DNA of 64,000 nucleotides from the NCBI GenBank assembly GCA_022385805.1, contig MU277759.1:4203-68202 (forward strand). The letters are read 5' to 3'. The translations under genes and the position numbers were made by a program. The notes under the pieces are model-generated. The model was given only the letters and a program-made list of their open reading frames with translations. It did not search any database and had not been told where the DNA came from. Source of the stretch: Pilatotrama ljubarskyi. Lineage: Eukaryota; Basidiomycota; Agaricomycetes; Polyporales; Polyporaceae. Below are positions 32,448 to 45,600 of the stretch, piece after piece (within the stretch, counting starts at the first letter, position 1; the number at the start of each line of letters is the position of its first letter).

Positions 32448-34703
32448 ATGCACCCGTCAAGCCCCCTCCCTTTTCCGCTCATAATTCGCACGGGGGCCTC
32501 TCCTGCCAACGACGAGAACCCCTCTCGACCGTCGCCGTCGTCGTTGAGCCCGCTGGAAATGCCCGCCAGGTCGTCGCCCATCGCTCTGAACCCGGCGTCG
32601 CCGAGTCCGTCCATCTTCAAGAAGAAAACGATCCCGGCGATGTCGACAGCAGCGTCGTACTTGTCCGCCGTCTCCGAAGCGGACGCACGGGCCCGCAAGC
32701 ATGGAGCAACCCCTGCGTCGACCCCTGCTCTTTCAATGTCCTCTTCGGTCACATCGAGGTCCGAGGACACTGTTCTCGACGACAGCAACGTCGACTTTGC
32801 CGATGGGTTGTCATATCCTCGCGTTCCTCCGACGTCCTCCCAGGTGTTCACGACGGTGCACTCCGAGTTCGGGCACTGCGGCAACGAGGAGTACCGCTAC
32901 ACCTCCCAGCACAGGAAGGGCGTACCGTACAAGAGCATTCCCGAGCAGGACCCTCCCTACTACATCCTCCTCACGACCTACATCAGCTACATCCTCGTAA
33001 TCTGTCTCGGCCATCTTCGGGATTTCGTGGGGAAGCGCTTCCGGGCGGCGAACTACAGGCATTTGCTTCCCTGGAACGTGAGTGTCGCCGTTGTTCGCTG
33101 TGTGTGCTACGTGTTGAACGTATCGCGAAATAGGGGTATGCCGCGTTGAACTCTGACTTCGACTCGTTCTACACGCGTCGTCTCAAGCTTAGGATCGATG
33201 ACTGCTTCTCCCACCCGGTCACCGGCGTTCCTGGACGCACCATCCTCCTCCTTGACCGGTACTCGTCTGATTACAACAAGACGATGGTCCCTACCGGCAC
33301 TCGCACCCGTGCGCTCAACGTTTCCTCATACAACTACCTCGGTTTCGCACAAGGCAACGGTCCCTGTGCCGACGCTGTGGAGGCCGGGATTGAGCGGTAC
33401 GGTGTCGCAGTCGGTGCATCGCGCCTTGAGGGCGGCACGCTCGACCTCCACCTGCAGGCGGAAGCGCTCGTTGCCCGGTTCCTCGGCACGGAGGACGCGT
33501 TGGTCAGCTCCATGGGATTCGCCACAAACTCCACGATCATCCCTGCGCTTGTCAGCAAGGGTTGCCTCGTCATCTCTGATGAGCTCAATCATGCCTCGAT
33601 CCGGTTTGGCGTGCGTCTCAGCGGAGCTAACGTCCGGACGTTCAAGCACAATGACATGAACGCTCTCGAGAACCTGCTGAGGGAGGTCATCAGCCAGGGA
33701 CAGCCCAAGACACATCGCCCCTGGAAGAAGATCCTGGTCATCGTCGAGGGCTTGTTCTCCATGGAAGGAACGCTCGCCAACCTTCCGGTAATCATGGAGC
33801 TCAAGAAGAAGTACAAGGTATACATCTTCTGTCATCCGAGCGAGGCCGACGTGCTCATAATGCCCACAGTTCTATCTCTTCGTTGACGAGGCGCATTCCG
33901 TCGGTGCTCTCGGTCCGCGCGGCCGCGGTGTCACGGACTACTTCGGGATCGATCCCCGTTCGGTAGACATCCTGATGGGCACATTCACGAAGTCCTTCGG
34001 CGCCGCAGGGGGTTACATCGCTGGTAGCAAGACCATCATCGACCGAGTCCGCATTCAAGGACACTCCGGCACTTACGCCGAGTCGATGTCGCCGCCTGTC
34101 CTCACCCAGGTGATCGCTAGCATGGCAAGTATCATGGGCATCACACTCCCCAACGAGAAGCCCTCCTCTCCTTCTCTGGCTCTCCTTCGCTCGTCCGATC
34201 ATACTCCCGTCGTTTCCGAGTCGGAACTCATCCCCGGCACGGCCCCCGCGTCTGCGCTTCCATCGTGGATGCCCCTCGCACGCGAGATGATCGATGGCTC
34301 GGACGGTCGTACCCGTCTCCGCCGTCTCGCCTTCAACGCGCGCTACCTCAACCGCGGCTTGCGCAGGCTTGGCTTCATCACCTACGGAAACGACGATTCT
34401 CCCGTCGTGCCTCTGCTGCTCTTCCACCCTGGCAAAATGGCGGTCTTCAGCCGCATGATGCGCACCCGCGCGACGCCCATCGTTGTCGTCGTCGTCGCGT
34501 ACCCGGCCACTCCGCTCGTCACCTCGCGTGTGCGGTTCTGCCTAAGCTCGGCGCACACGAAAGAGGATATCGACACCGTGCTCCGTGCCTGCGACGAGAT
34601 TGGCGACCTGCTCGACCTCAAGCAAGCGAGCGGGGAGCGATGGCCCGTCGAGGAGATCATCAGCCGGGCGGTCGAGATTGTGCACATGCCCGAGATGCCG
34701 TGA
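32448..34703 (+). CDS. LCB2: Serine palmitoyltransferase subunit 2 (LCB2)
   Basis: PLP-dependent catalytic subunit of the ER complex that condenses serine with palmitoyl-CoA, the first step of sphingolipid synthesis. The ATG at 32448 opens a long Ser/Pro-rich N-terminus. Then follow a membrane segment (YYILLTTYISYILVICLG), SSYNYLGFAQGNGPC, GASRLEGGTLDLH, the DELNHASIRFG block, FVDEAHSVGALGPRGRG, and the PLP lysine motif GTFTKSFGAAGGY. The C-terminal domain ends EIVHMPEMP at 34703. Introns at 33078-33133 and 33818-33869 give about 715 residues, longer than usual because of the N-terminal extension; a downstream Met (MSTAASYLSA) is an alternative start. It is intact. Confidence 0.95.
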
Positions 34704-35589
34704 GGTTTCTTTGCAGTGAGACCCGCACGTTCCCGGAGTTCTGCATCTCGGCGTTGCTTTGCCACAGGTTTGGCTAGCTGGTGGGTGGATTGGGCGGTTG
34801 GTCGGCCGACTTTTTTATTATGTAGATATACCCTACACTTCTCTATTCGCCTCTTTGGCGGTTTACACTTGCTTATTCTCAGCCTCGCTGTAATCATAAA
34901 CAACACGAATGACGCTTCAATAGACTATATTCCGTGCAGTCTGCGGAATAGAATGTTTGGCCTGGCGCGCATGCGCAGTCATTGGATCGTAGAGTTGTGC
35001 ATCCCTCTGGTACCCAGCATTGATATTACTCATAGTGCTAGTGCACGCCAGCAAGTCATGAGGCGTATATCGTGCACATATTGCCGTTGGTCGTGACTTT
35101 CAAACTGAAATATTGAGTGAGTGGTCCGAAGTGCAGTACTTGTCTTCTGTAGCCGCCGGGCAGCGACCCGCCGCCACCCCGCTCCTTGCTTCTTCCCCAG
35201 TGCTCCTCCCTCAGCATACACCAGATTTGACGGTCTCATCTCGCGTTTTTCGAAGGCTTCATCTCTCGCATTCTTCGTCTGCACTGTCGTCGGAGTGGCC
35301 AGATCACTGCTGAAGGCCAGCCAGGAACAGGCTATATCAGCCACTACACTCTACTCGGAGGTCTCGACTTCGCCTACATAGCTCCGCGGCCACATACAAC
35401 CATTTCCGCAATAGTGTCCACGACAATTGTCGGTATCGAACATTTGCTCAGTTGAGCGTTCGCGGCTCGCAAGGCAGCTCGGAGTGCTCTCCGTAAAGAG
35501 GTGAGTCCCTGCTCCTTGAGTTCTTCGTCAATGCCATTCGACACATTCCGTCGCTCAACGCGCCTCACATCCTGTTGTAGGCGACCGTC
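34704..35589. other. Intergenic between LCB2 and USP-like gene
   Basis: 3' UTR of LCB2 followed by the 5' region of the ubiquitin-protease-like gene. An acceptor-like TGTTGTAG just before the ATG at 35590 suggests a 5' UTR intron. No other gene seen. Confidence 0.45.
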
Positions 35590-38215
35590 ATGGGTACAGG
35601 CAGAGCTATGCCTGCTACGCCGCAGGAAGCAACGGATATTGAGACGTTGAATGCAATGATGGGTGGCTCGCTTGACCCAAGCCATGCCCTCCGTCTCTTG
35701 CGGAAGCATAGGAACAACTTAGAGAAGGCCGCATCAGCTCTGCTCGAAGGTGACACGGGCGAGGATGATACCGGACCCTACGCCGATATGCCCAACTTGG
35801 AACCAATCGACACGGGAACTGTCGGCCCTCGCACTCCTCCTCGTACGTCGTTCCTTCGCATACCAAGCTACCGGTCGTCTGTGAACATCGACGTCTAGCA
35901 TCAAGACCTGAGAAACCAGTCATCGACTTAACGAAGGATGATGATGACAATGAGCTAGCCCGGGCATTGCAAGCTTCACTGGAGGACCAACCGCCTACCT
36001 TCGGACCCAGCAACAGAGCACCCGACCCTAACTGGGCAATGGTACCATCCAACGTGCGATCCAGAACCTCCTTCTTATCGGGGTGTGATGCTCAAGTGCC
36101 GAGCTAGGCAGAAGTCAGCGCGCCCTCAGGCATGTCGCAGGACGACCAAGCGATGAGTCGAGCCATTGAAGCGAGCCTGTCTTACAATATCAGCGAGGAC
36201 ATCTTTGAGGAGTTGCCTCTGGAGGAGAAGGTTCGGAAAGGCGATACGTGAGGGTCTTTCCCCGACTCGATGGTGTGCGTGCTGACAGCGACCCTTAGGC
36301 CGATTGCCCTGCGTCCGACCGCATCAGGTCTTGCATACGCTGCGTTGGTCCTTCACGGCCTGTTTTTCGTTCCTCAGATCCGAAAGGCAATTGCAGAGTG
36401 GCTCCCACGGCCCGAGCCCGGTGCTGAAGATGCCAGCGTCACGGAAATTGTGCCGCCTACTGCTGGTCCTGGTGCGCTCCATATACCCGTCCGAGGAAAG
36501 ATGTTCGTCTGAGGTGGCAATACAGCGTATCAAGTCTGGACACTGCTAGAGTTGTTCGCGAACATGGATTTGGCTCGGTTGAGCGAGTTATGCGTGGACG
36601 CTGCGATGAATGCGTTTGCGGCTGAACCATGGAGCAACCCTGCAGAACGACCCGGGGATCTATCCTATCGTAAGCCCGATCCCCTGCGAAAGACTTTATG
36701 CCAGATTGATCAATCCGCGTTTTGCAGGATTCTACGAGAGACTTGTCTTCGTAGTCGAGCACACTCTCCACTACAACAGCCTACAGAACTCTGAGCGGAC
36801 ACGACACAGGTTCGTCTGGAGATCGAGGCTTACGGTAGAGAATCTGCTGAATTACGACCAGATTGTTTTCGTTACAATATGGCCGTCAAGACGCCGAGCC
36901 CGATGATCCAAGTCGGGACAACCTCTGCTGCGTGAAAGTCAGTGTAGGAGTAAACCCAGACGTGAATGATCTCGTATCTTCACTCGCGGCGGAGCTAGCT
37001 CCGGACCCCGCCAAGGTCGCATCTACGAAGCGACAAGTCATCCTCGAGCCTTCGGAGGTCATCGCGTTCCAGCTCATACGTGACGCAGCTCCCCCATCAT
37101 ACGACGCAGCCATCGGCCGTAAGTCGGAGCGCGCGATCTTCAAATACCCGAGGAGTGTGTACCTGGATCAGTTCATGAAGGAGTCTTCTGAGCTCGCCAA
37201 TGAGAAGCGAGCGGCTCAGCGGAAGCTCCTGCAAGACGTCAAGGATTTGGAGGCCAAGAAGAAGGACCTGCTGTATTTCAATGTGGGTGCCGTAATCGTC
37301 CGCGCGAGGCTTCTTCCTGAAACCGGGATCCTGTGCAGGACAAGGATACATTGGCGGACCTGCAATCCTGTCTGTATTACTATCAGAATGTAGCGGAGAG
37401 CAACGTCGACCCGAAGCGCTCGGGAGAGATCCGCGAGAACCAAGAAAAGCTCGCGCAAGTTATTGACAGGGTCCAAAACGAGGCGAAGGGTTTGTGTCAG
37501 TACTATCTTCACGGTTGAACCACGCTCAATGAACTTTCCCCCGTAGAAATCGAGTCAACAATAGTACGCTTGAAGGAGGAGGCTCATGGTATGCTCGATT
37601 GTCCCGAGCTGCAAAGGTATCAGGTAGGCAGCGCATATAGGCAGCTTTGATGAGGTGCTGATGGTCCTTGCAGTATGATCTGCGGGCTGTCATCGTCCAC
37701 GATGGTCTCTTCGGCAGGAGCCACCTCTATTCGTACGTCAAGTACAAGGGAAAGTGGTGGAAGACGGTCGACTATGTCGTAACCGAGGTCTGTCCGCTAC
37801 ATTCCACCCCGGTCATTCCCGCTGAACTCTTTGCAGGTCCCCGAGGAAAACGTACTTAACGATCCGGCGGGTCTGCACCTTGGCGCCGGGCCCTACTTCC
37901 TCTTGTATAGCCGTTCGACGTCTCAGGAGGAGGAAGATGCGCGAGCTCCATGGCACGAGAGCATCAAGGTCGGTGCTCCATCTGATCTCTACGTGATGGG
38001 CGCCTCCTCACAACAGCCCACCCTAGGACTCTGTGAAGCATAATAATCGCATATTCTTCCAACAACTCCCACCCGAGGTCGCATCGCAGGTCGTCGATCC
38101 GAACTCCCCTCCTTCATCGCCGTACATCGCGCCGACGCCCTCGGAGCACACCATTGAGTCGGACACCGTCGAACCGTCGGTATCGCAAGATGAACGAATG
38201 GATACCACCGTTTGA
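35590..38215 (+). CDS. USP25/28-like ubiquitin-binding protein with a degenerate protease domain
   Basis: The N-terminus has a UBA-like helix set (ETLNAMMGGSLDPSHALRLL to ALLEG) and two ubiquitin-interacting motifs (NELARALQASLED; QAMSRAIEASLS). The following domain has the USP fold order: start box RPIALRPTASGLAYAALVLH, fingers/palm region with a long coiled-coil insertion (ELANEKRAAQRKLLQDVKDL), and the C-terminal box YDLRAVIVHDGLFGRSHLYSYVKY with WWKTVDY. In active USPs the start box reads NxGNTCW/Y; here no Cys is present, and GHY of the His box is SHL. It should therefore bind ubiquitin but not cleave it. The tail is Pro/Ser/Asp-rich and stops at 38213-38215. There are many introns. It converges with DUS3, 96 bp apart. 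Confidence 0.8.
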
Positions 38216-38311
38216 TTCGAGTTGCAGTGATTTACGGTATATTACAAGGTGTAACAATACATTGTGCACAGTGTCCGTGTATATGCGCCATGACTTTTGC
38301 GAAGGGGTATG

Positions 38312-41050
38312 CTAGCCTTGGCCCTCTTCGCTGCCATAGGCATTGCTTTTGTGCTTCGGAGTGAATGACCACGATTCGGGCGCCGGACCAAGGAACATCT
38401 CTGAGATCTTCACCCAATCGCGGCTGTCCGGGCTGGCTAGGAGAGTCTCTGCAGAACCTAATGAGCAATCATCCATATGCGGGACGTGCAGCGCCTTACC
38501 GAGTTCGTCGCGACCGCGGAACGCAGGGGCGCGATCGTTGATCCGCGCCGGCAAACGTTCAAGCAGACCGATGGGAACGTAGCGGTATTGGAAGGAGAGG
38601 GCCTCGCAGAGATAGCGGCGGGTAGTGTTCACGCCCGCGGTATCTGACCCGAAGTGGCTGTTCGAGACTAGTCAGTGGCCGCTCACCGCCTGCACGGTGG
38701 AACACATTTCTTACTTCAGACCATACTCGGCGTACTATCGGACGCAGCGCCGTCAGGAACTAGGTCACCTCAGTGGCGGAGAGACATACTTTGCGGACGA
38801 GTTCAAGGCGCTCGCGCGAGCTGATGTCCCACTCCCGTCTTTCCTTGATCTCCGTGAATATCCATGGCTTGATGAGGGCCCCACGACCGATCATGATGCC
38901 GTCGACGCCGTAGTTATCCATTTTATGCCAGTAGTCCTCCGACGAGAAGCAGTCGCCGCCTCCAAAGATTGGCACCGGCGATACTGAAGAATCACAGAGG
39001 GAGTGTGTGTGAGACAGCGTGGCGGCGAATATATGGGTGAATCAACGCACAACCCTCCTCCTCCTCTCGCGCGCGGACCGCCTCGACGCACTGCTTGATA
39101 TAGTCCCAATCGGCAAGCTTGGTGTACCTCTGCTGCCTTGTGCGACCGTGCAGCTGAACCGCTTCGTCTCAATCAAACCAGCGCATACTGCAGCATGCTC
39201 ACAACCTACAGTGATCGCAGACGCGCCCCATTCGCACGCCAGGCGCGGCATCAGCTTGTGCGCGGTGTTCTTGCCGTCCTTGACACCCGTGCGTAGCTTG
39301 GCGGTGACAGGGATGTTGTCCAGCGCCTTGTTCATCCCGACGAGGATCTTGCCCAGCCTCCCTGCTGCGTCCAACACTGCACCCGCGTCCCCATGTCAGC
39401 CAACTTGCATTGTGCCCCGTATGCCATCTCTCCCCCATGGCACCTCTCCAGAAGAGGATACGTACAGGCTGAACCGCTGCCCGTCTTATATACGAGGTCG
39501 ATGGGACAGCCGCAGTTGACGTCCACGAAGTCGAGGTTGCCCGCGCACTCGCGCCCGATGATCTCCGCGGCAGGGACTAGCAGCTGCGGTTTGCTCCCCG
39601 CGATCTGCATGCCAAATATTGACTCGGACGGATGCCGTCGGACGAGCGACCACTCCTCTTTGGAACCCTGCAGGAAAGACATAGCGAGGCCCACTGCGTT
39701 GCGCCGACACTCGTTAGGAGGTCGAAGTGATGTGGCAGAAGGCGAGTGATGGCTTACTCTCTCCACAAGTGATGTCGGCACCATAATCCACGCACAGGCG
39801 GCGGAATGGCTTCGCGAGACGACACATGTCAGCACCAATGCCAACCAGGATACACCACCAGGGCATACCAAGTTCCCGACCGTCGTGAGCGGTGCTAGAT
39901 CTGCATGGGATATAAAAGATCAGCAAGAGCAGGACCATTGCTCGTACCCTACACTACGCACAAGTCTTCCCCGTCCAATGCAGCCGCTTTTTCTCAACAG
40001 GTCGCAGGGGCACGTCAGGGGTGTCATCTTGGGATTGATCTACCGCATCTGCACCATTTGGAGGAGCGACATCCTTGGGTCGATCGGCCGCAGGCTGAGC
40101 AATTGATTCTGTAGCTTGTGGTGTCTCCTCCACTTTCTTTTCGTGGTTCGCATTATTCTGAATCTCCTTCAAGTAGGCATTCGCGATAGGGTGTGGGTAC
40201 TGCATAGATATGACTATAAGCAAACGTGCTTCGCAAAGTGCTACGAGACCTACCTTCTTCGTCCGAATCTTGCGAAGCGTGTCGCCGTCGATGAAGTTGA
40301 GCTCCGTCTCCGCGGCTATCAAACGGGCCTTCTTCTCTTCGTCCACGACGAGCTCCAGCTCCCCATTCTCCTTCATGCGCACATGGTTGCCGAGGAAGCG
40401 GCACTTGAGCCCGTGTCTGCACTCGCCCGTATGCTGATAGATGGGGCAGGTAGTAGTGAAGTCGAGAGAGCTCTTCGTCGCATCGATTTCCTCCGTCATT
40501 TCGACATCCGGAAGACGAACAAAAGGTGGAGAATTGGACAGGTCTTCGGATGAGGGGAAGTGTATGTCTCGTGGCTTGGCGGCGAGATACACGGAAACAT
40601 CGTGCGTGAAACGACACCTGCGAGGCCTTCGGTTAACAGCACTTGGCGGTCGGCGAAAAGCACTCACTCGTTGCCGAACTCGCATTGCTGTCCATTCGCG
40701 ACCCTGAAACACAGCTCGACCTCATCGCGGACCTTTTGAAAGCGTCTTCCCTTGTTCGCGCCGCGCTGTTTCTTGCGCTCCTCCTTCGCAAGCTTCTTCC
40801 GCTGCGCGCCGGACAGCTTCTTGCCGCCCTCTTCCGTGCCCTGGGTGCCCGTCACTGTATCAGGGCGGCCGTTGACATGACTCGTGCTCCCTTCGGCCGC
40901 ATCATCGTCTGGGACATCCCGCGGCTGGACAGAGACCAAAAATCTGCCGGAAAGGAGGGCTTCATTCCCGTGTTAAGCAGATGCGATGGGGAATTGGGCT
41001 CACTCTGCTTTGATCGGAGCAGTGCCGGGAGGCAGCGTTGAGCTTGCCAT
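38312..41050 (-). CDS. DUS3: tRNA-dihydrouridine(47) synthase, DUS3 type with CCCH zinc fingers
   Basis: FMN enzyme that reduces uridine 47 of tRNA. A short first exon (ATG at 41050; [16 protein letters not shown]) is joined over an intron to [18 protein letters not shown] Lys-rich stretch precedes two CCCH-type fingers ([39 protein letters not shown]). The Dus TIM barrel follows: [37 protein letters not shown] (catalytic Cys region, about 39480-39545), [61 protein letters not shown] and the helical C-terminal domain with [16 protein letters not shown]. It ends [12 protein letters not shown] at 38312. The gene is intact, with the usual eukaryotic Dus3 architecture. Confidence 0.93.
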
Positions 41051-42149
41051 ATTTCTCAGGTATCAGGTTTTGAGGGGTGAGGTTGCACACTGCACTGCTG
41101 ACCGTTGATAACACAGTATAGGTCCAAAGGAACTTCGCCGGATCCACGAGAGAGGGCCTGCAAGTTGGGATGCGTTGCGAGAAATAGAGATAAGATTAGA
41201 TTACGTGGGCATACTTCATCTTATCTAATCTCAGCACGTCCACTTGCCGGACGACCGTAAGTCTGTCCACCCAACTGGCAACATACGAATTCCAGCAACG
41301 TTATTGTTCGCCTAGAACAGAAGAGAATGGTCAAAAGTAGCTGATACTGCTGCTTCCTTTGGGAGATCAGCCTTTCGTTGAGTCTGTAAACATTATTTTG
41401 ACACACAGCACAGTCCATGGACAGCGTAGTACCGCTCTTGGCAGGCCTCCTCTCAAAGATGTAGTAAGCCTCAGCCTGGGTACCACGGCAGGCATGCCTC
41501 GATATGGACCGGTACCATTTTCGGTCAATAGTCGAACGAAGAGTTTACCTTTGTCACGGCTATATGCCGACGATGTGACCGGTCCGGGAGGAAATCTATG
41601 CCCCGCGTATGTTCTGAATATTGTCCGGTCACAAGGATTAACTATTGCACTGTGGCATATTGATCCAACAGGCGTCTCATGGTCAAAGGATGTAACGCCT
41701 TTGTGACTAGACAATAGTCGTGTAATGATTAACCTCTGGACTGAAGCCATATCGGTCTCATAGTCGGATGCAGGTCTCAAAATGTGACCGGAACATACGC
41801 AGCTCATGCGTAAACTCCGAATCTAGCTGAACAGCGGGCGCTCCAGGTAGTGCAGGAGACGCTGAAGCTTGCGAGGTTGACGCGCCCGGGAGCCGTGCCT
41901 ACGCCTCCTCCCAAGTCAGTACATGCGCTTCCTGTACGTTATCTGAGTGATATCTTGCATTATGCAGAAGGAGAAAGAGGATACTAGCGCACACAGCCGC
42001 GTGAGCGGTCGACGTGTTCGTCAGTCGCGACTCGCAAGACGCAGATGTCCGCACGAGCGCGGTCCCGTAAGCTCCGCAACTCACGATGAGATTCCCGACC
42101 TGATGATACGCCACGCGAGGTAACGCGAGACGAGGCCTTCCTACCTCGC
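41051..42149. other. Intergenic between DUS3 and the giant element
   Basis: Contains the promoter side of DUS3 and a small imperfect inverted repeat (AGATAAGATTAGATTA near 41188 against CTTATCTAATCTCA near 41219). An open frame at 41359-41706 has no recognisable motif. The left boundary of the giant element probably lies toward the right end of this stretch but no terminal motif could be fixed. Confidence 0.45.
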
Positions 42150-42249
42150 CGTGTCAGCGCTCAGCCGCCGCCATTCTGCTCGACTAACCGTCCAGGCACT
42201 CCGTCCCACCCCCCGTCACGGCGCCCCGACCGTCACCGCCCCCACCGAC

Positions 42250-42294
42250 ACTTCCCCGACCAACACTTCCCCGACCAACACTTCCCCGACCCAC
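42250..42294. repeat. 15-bp minisatellite (ACTTCCCCGACCAAC) in the left end of the giant element
   Basis: Three tandem 15-bp units. The surrounding GC-rich, C-biased sequence (42200-42600) encodes a repetitive Pro/Ala/Thr/Arg frame on the plus strand that is not considered a gene. Confidence 0.8.
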
Positions 42295-42520
42295 GCCGCC
42301 CCGACCTGCGCCGCCTCGATCCGCGACGCTTCACTCGATGCCGCCTCGACCAATCCCGCTCTGCACCATGTCGCACCACGCCCCACCTCCGCGCACCACG
42401 CCAGGCCGCACCATACCGCCCCATCCGCCGCCAAACCACGCCGCATCACGACGATTGTCCGAACTGCCTCGCGCCACCCCGCTCCGCGCCAGACTGCGCC
42501 ACCCCGCTCCGCGCCAGTCC

Positions 42521-42620
42521 ACACCAGTCCGTGCCAGTCCGCGCCAGTCCGCGCCAGGCAACACCACGCTACACCGCGCCGCGCTGAGCCATGCGGCATG
42601 GCACAGCGACGTCGGGGAGC
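42521..42620. repeat. Subterminal inverted repeat, left copy, including 10-bp CGCCAGTCCG units
   Basis: Contains several 10-bp units (CGCCAGTCCG and variants) followed by GCGCCAGGCAACACCACG, CTGAGCCATGCGGCATGGC and CGACGTCGGGGAGC. The reverse complement recurs at 61782-61883 with about 90% identity apart from one 11-nt insertion and one missing 10-bp unit. Confidence 0.85.
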
Positions 42621-42688
42621 TCACAAGCGACGACCCCGCCGTATCTAATTTAGCTCTGTATAGCTCGCTGTCAATAATTGACACACGC

Positions 42689-45600
42689 TCAGACGAGTTC
42701 GCCACTTACCCTGTCCAGCAACTTGATGACAATACACTCCTCTCCAATGTCTACTGGAATGTACGTGAATGCGGCGAAGTGGCTGCGGATATCGTTCAGC
42801 GAGAGGATGCAGGGCGTTGACGTGGTACGGTTGTAGAAGAGCCGCGACTGAATGTCCTCGAGGTGTCGGAACAGGTCGACTTCCGCGTGCTCGGGAGAGA
42901 GGGGGACAAGTTCATTGATGACGAAGAACGGTTCAACAATGGCCTTCCCCGCGACCATACGACCGTGGAGGAAGATGTCTTGGATCTGCCCGGCCCGGGG
43001 AAAGTCCTGAGAACGCTCCGATCCGTCACGGAAGAGGATATACGAGTTTGCACGGGAGAATGCCTGTTTGGCGTAGGTGATCCCGAAGTGATCAAACGTT
43101 GAGACATGCTGCGCGCCTAGCGGGAGCCTTGGACGATGGTCCTCCAAACGCGCGAAGGTAGAGGCGAAGAGGGGACCCTCAAGTTCCGTAATTCGTCGGA
43201 GTAATCCGTCGTAGATATCCTGAGGAAGTTCGACGAGCTTTTTCTCATCATATCTTGCAGAGGGACTCAGGACGTCCTCCCCGTCTTGCTCGAGCACCGG
43301 TCGGAAGTCAGCGAGTCGAGTGCCACGCGTAGCGCTTCGGAAGGCATCGTAGTATGCCGTTCTCATAGCGCGGAAAGGTGTCGCATCTGGCCATTCGATT
43401 TCTTCCATCAGTGACCGAAGGTTCGCACCAGCATAGAAGTACTGCATGAACGTAATAGGCATGTCGCCTACATGATGTCCCACGAGTCAGATGTCAGTAC
43501 GCCGGATAGAGACAGGATACGTACTTGACTTGCTATTCGTATTCAGTTGCTGGAGCAAACCGTTGAAACGCTCGAAGGGAAAAGCCCACCACGCGTGGAC
43601 GGGTCCGAAAAGTTCTAAGCATTCCTTCAAGTGCAAAGAGAGGTGATGGTTAGGAACGAGCTCGTGGTCGAACAGTTCCCGCAGCGATTTGAGGTATTCC
43701 ATCATGTGGTAGTCGAACTTGTCTATCCGCTCCTGGTTCGTGGATCGTCTTGCCGCCAGCTCAACAGCCGAGACGAGATGCGCGAAGTTATGCAGCAGCG
43801 CCTTCTGTCGCGGACTGGCGTCTGGACCACCCCAGAGGCAAACGAGCGTGATGACCATGCTGACGGTACAGACGGTACGCCACACATCTGCTTTCAGCTT
43901 TCCGTGAGAGGGGCTGCCGAAGTTGCGTGGAGGGCGTTCTAGCCAAGAAGGAAAGAATGTAGAGTCGATGTCTTCGCGAAGTTTTGTGACCGTGGCTTGA
44001 TCGAGAACGCTGAAGCGTGAGATGTCGTACTCGTCTCGACTGAGATAGAAATCCGTAGTTGCTTCGTCAAGTACCGGGGGTAGACGTATTCCGCCAGGCG
44101 ACGTGGACCACTGCATCTCAGCGCATCAGTACATCCACCGAGGCGTTCGCGAATGGTTCATGAACTTACCCATCGCAGTAGAGCGTCGACGTAGTCCTTC
44201 TTCGCGAAGGTCGATGAAGGCGGGACCGCACCGTTCAATTCCGCCACAGCCGCGAGATATCCTTTGCGCACCTTGGAAAGTCGGCTTTTAGAGCTGGTGC
44301 GAATATAGGAAGCTACTCTCTCCAGCCAAGTCTGTTGTTCCGCGGGAGTGTGGGGGGCGAGCTTCGAGGAATCGGAGGACTTGTCTTTGACGTTAATTCC
44401 CCAGACATCTCGGCAATGATGTCGAAGTTCTCCTAGGAACAGGTTGTGCATAGCGTCGACAAGAGCGAACTTGGTGGGATCCCAGTATGGCAGTCGCAGG
44501 AGTTCCGACCAACGTATGCCGTACTTCTTGAAGAGTCTGTGACGCTCAGCCTCCGTCTCCGCTCTCTTCCACCTCTCCGCGTATTTCAGATGTTGCTCGC
44601 GTGTATAGCGCTTCCAGGAGGGTCGATCCAAATCGTTGATGTGAGATTTGCGCAGCCTACAGAACGAGCAGAAGTGATCGGACAAATGGCCAGCGAAGCC
44701 GCCCGCCTTGCGCAGGGCAGGTAGGTCACAAACGAGGGGGATTACCGCAGCGCGGATGAGGAGGCCAACGGAACCCAGGGCGGTACGCTCGAAGTACACT
44801 CCACGATGCCATAGGATCAAGAGCTCGTCGATGAGGGGTCATAGAAAGTGGTTGAGTTGGTGGAGCTCTGGCTCCTGGGGACCGGAAATGATACCGGCAA
44901 GGTACACGTTCTCGGGGCGGTAGCGCAGATCGGGAGGGAGATTCAGACAAACGAGATATATGACTCCAATGGAATGAGATTTCCCGGCCTTCTTGTTCCC
45001 GAACGGATTGCACCAGTCTATGAAGAGGGAGAACACAAGGTGCAATGAACCATCAGGTTGATGAGAGAACGGTGTCCTTCCATCCGGACCTAGGAATTGT
45101 CGCATGATCGGCGCATCCCAGATGTCCGTCCACCACGTTTTCGCCTTCTCCGCCATGGCTTTCCAGGCATTCCGGGTTGTGCGCACGAAGCCAACCCTGA
45201 GAACCATGTCGACGAGCCAAGACTCTAAGGGGCAATAAGGAAAGGGACGACGAGGCCGGTAGCTGACGCTGGTTGGCTGGGCGGATGACGACGGCAGAGG
45301 ATTATGATGGTAGAGCAGTTTTGCGTTGCAGGGGGCCTTGTCGGTCTCCTGGAATGTGCAACGGCGCGGATAGGGTCGAGTCGCCTTGGGCTGTGGCATG
45401 TATGTGCAACAACACTTGGGGCACGCTGCATAGCGGATGAAGTCCGTGTTGAGCTCGAGCTGGGACATGACCGTACGAATGTCGGCAGGAATGGCATTGA
45501 TGACATCGTGCTGCGCAGGGGTGAGATGCGCGGACGCGTTGCAGTAAACGAAGCAGCCATAGATCATGGCTTGGAGCGACGTGAGCACGAAGCGCACATC

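Noticed and set aside
41359..41807. Overlapping frames on both strands in the DUS3 upstream region
   Set aside because: No recognisable motif, no splice-joined continuation and mutual overlap; treated as non-coding.
42151..42648. Open frame of 165 codons, Pro/Ala/Thr/Arg-rich
   Set aside because: It is produced by C-rich 10-bp and 15-bp tandem repeats at the end of the giant element; composition is repeat-driven and there is no conserved motif.
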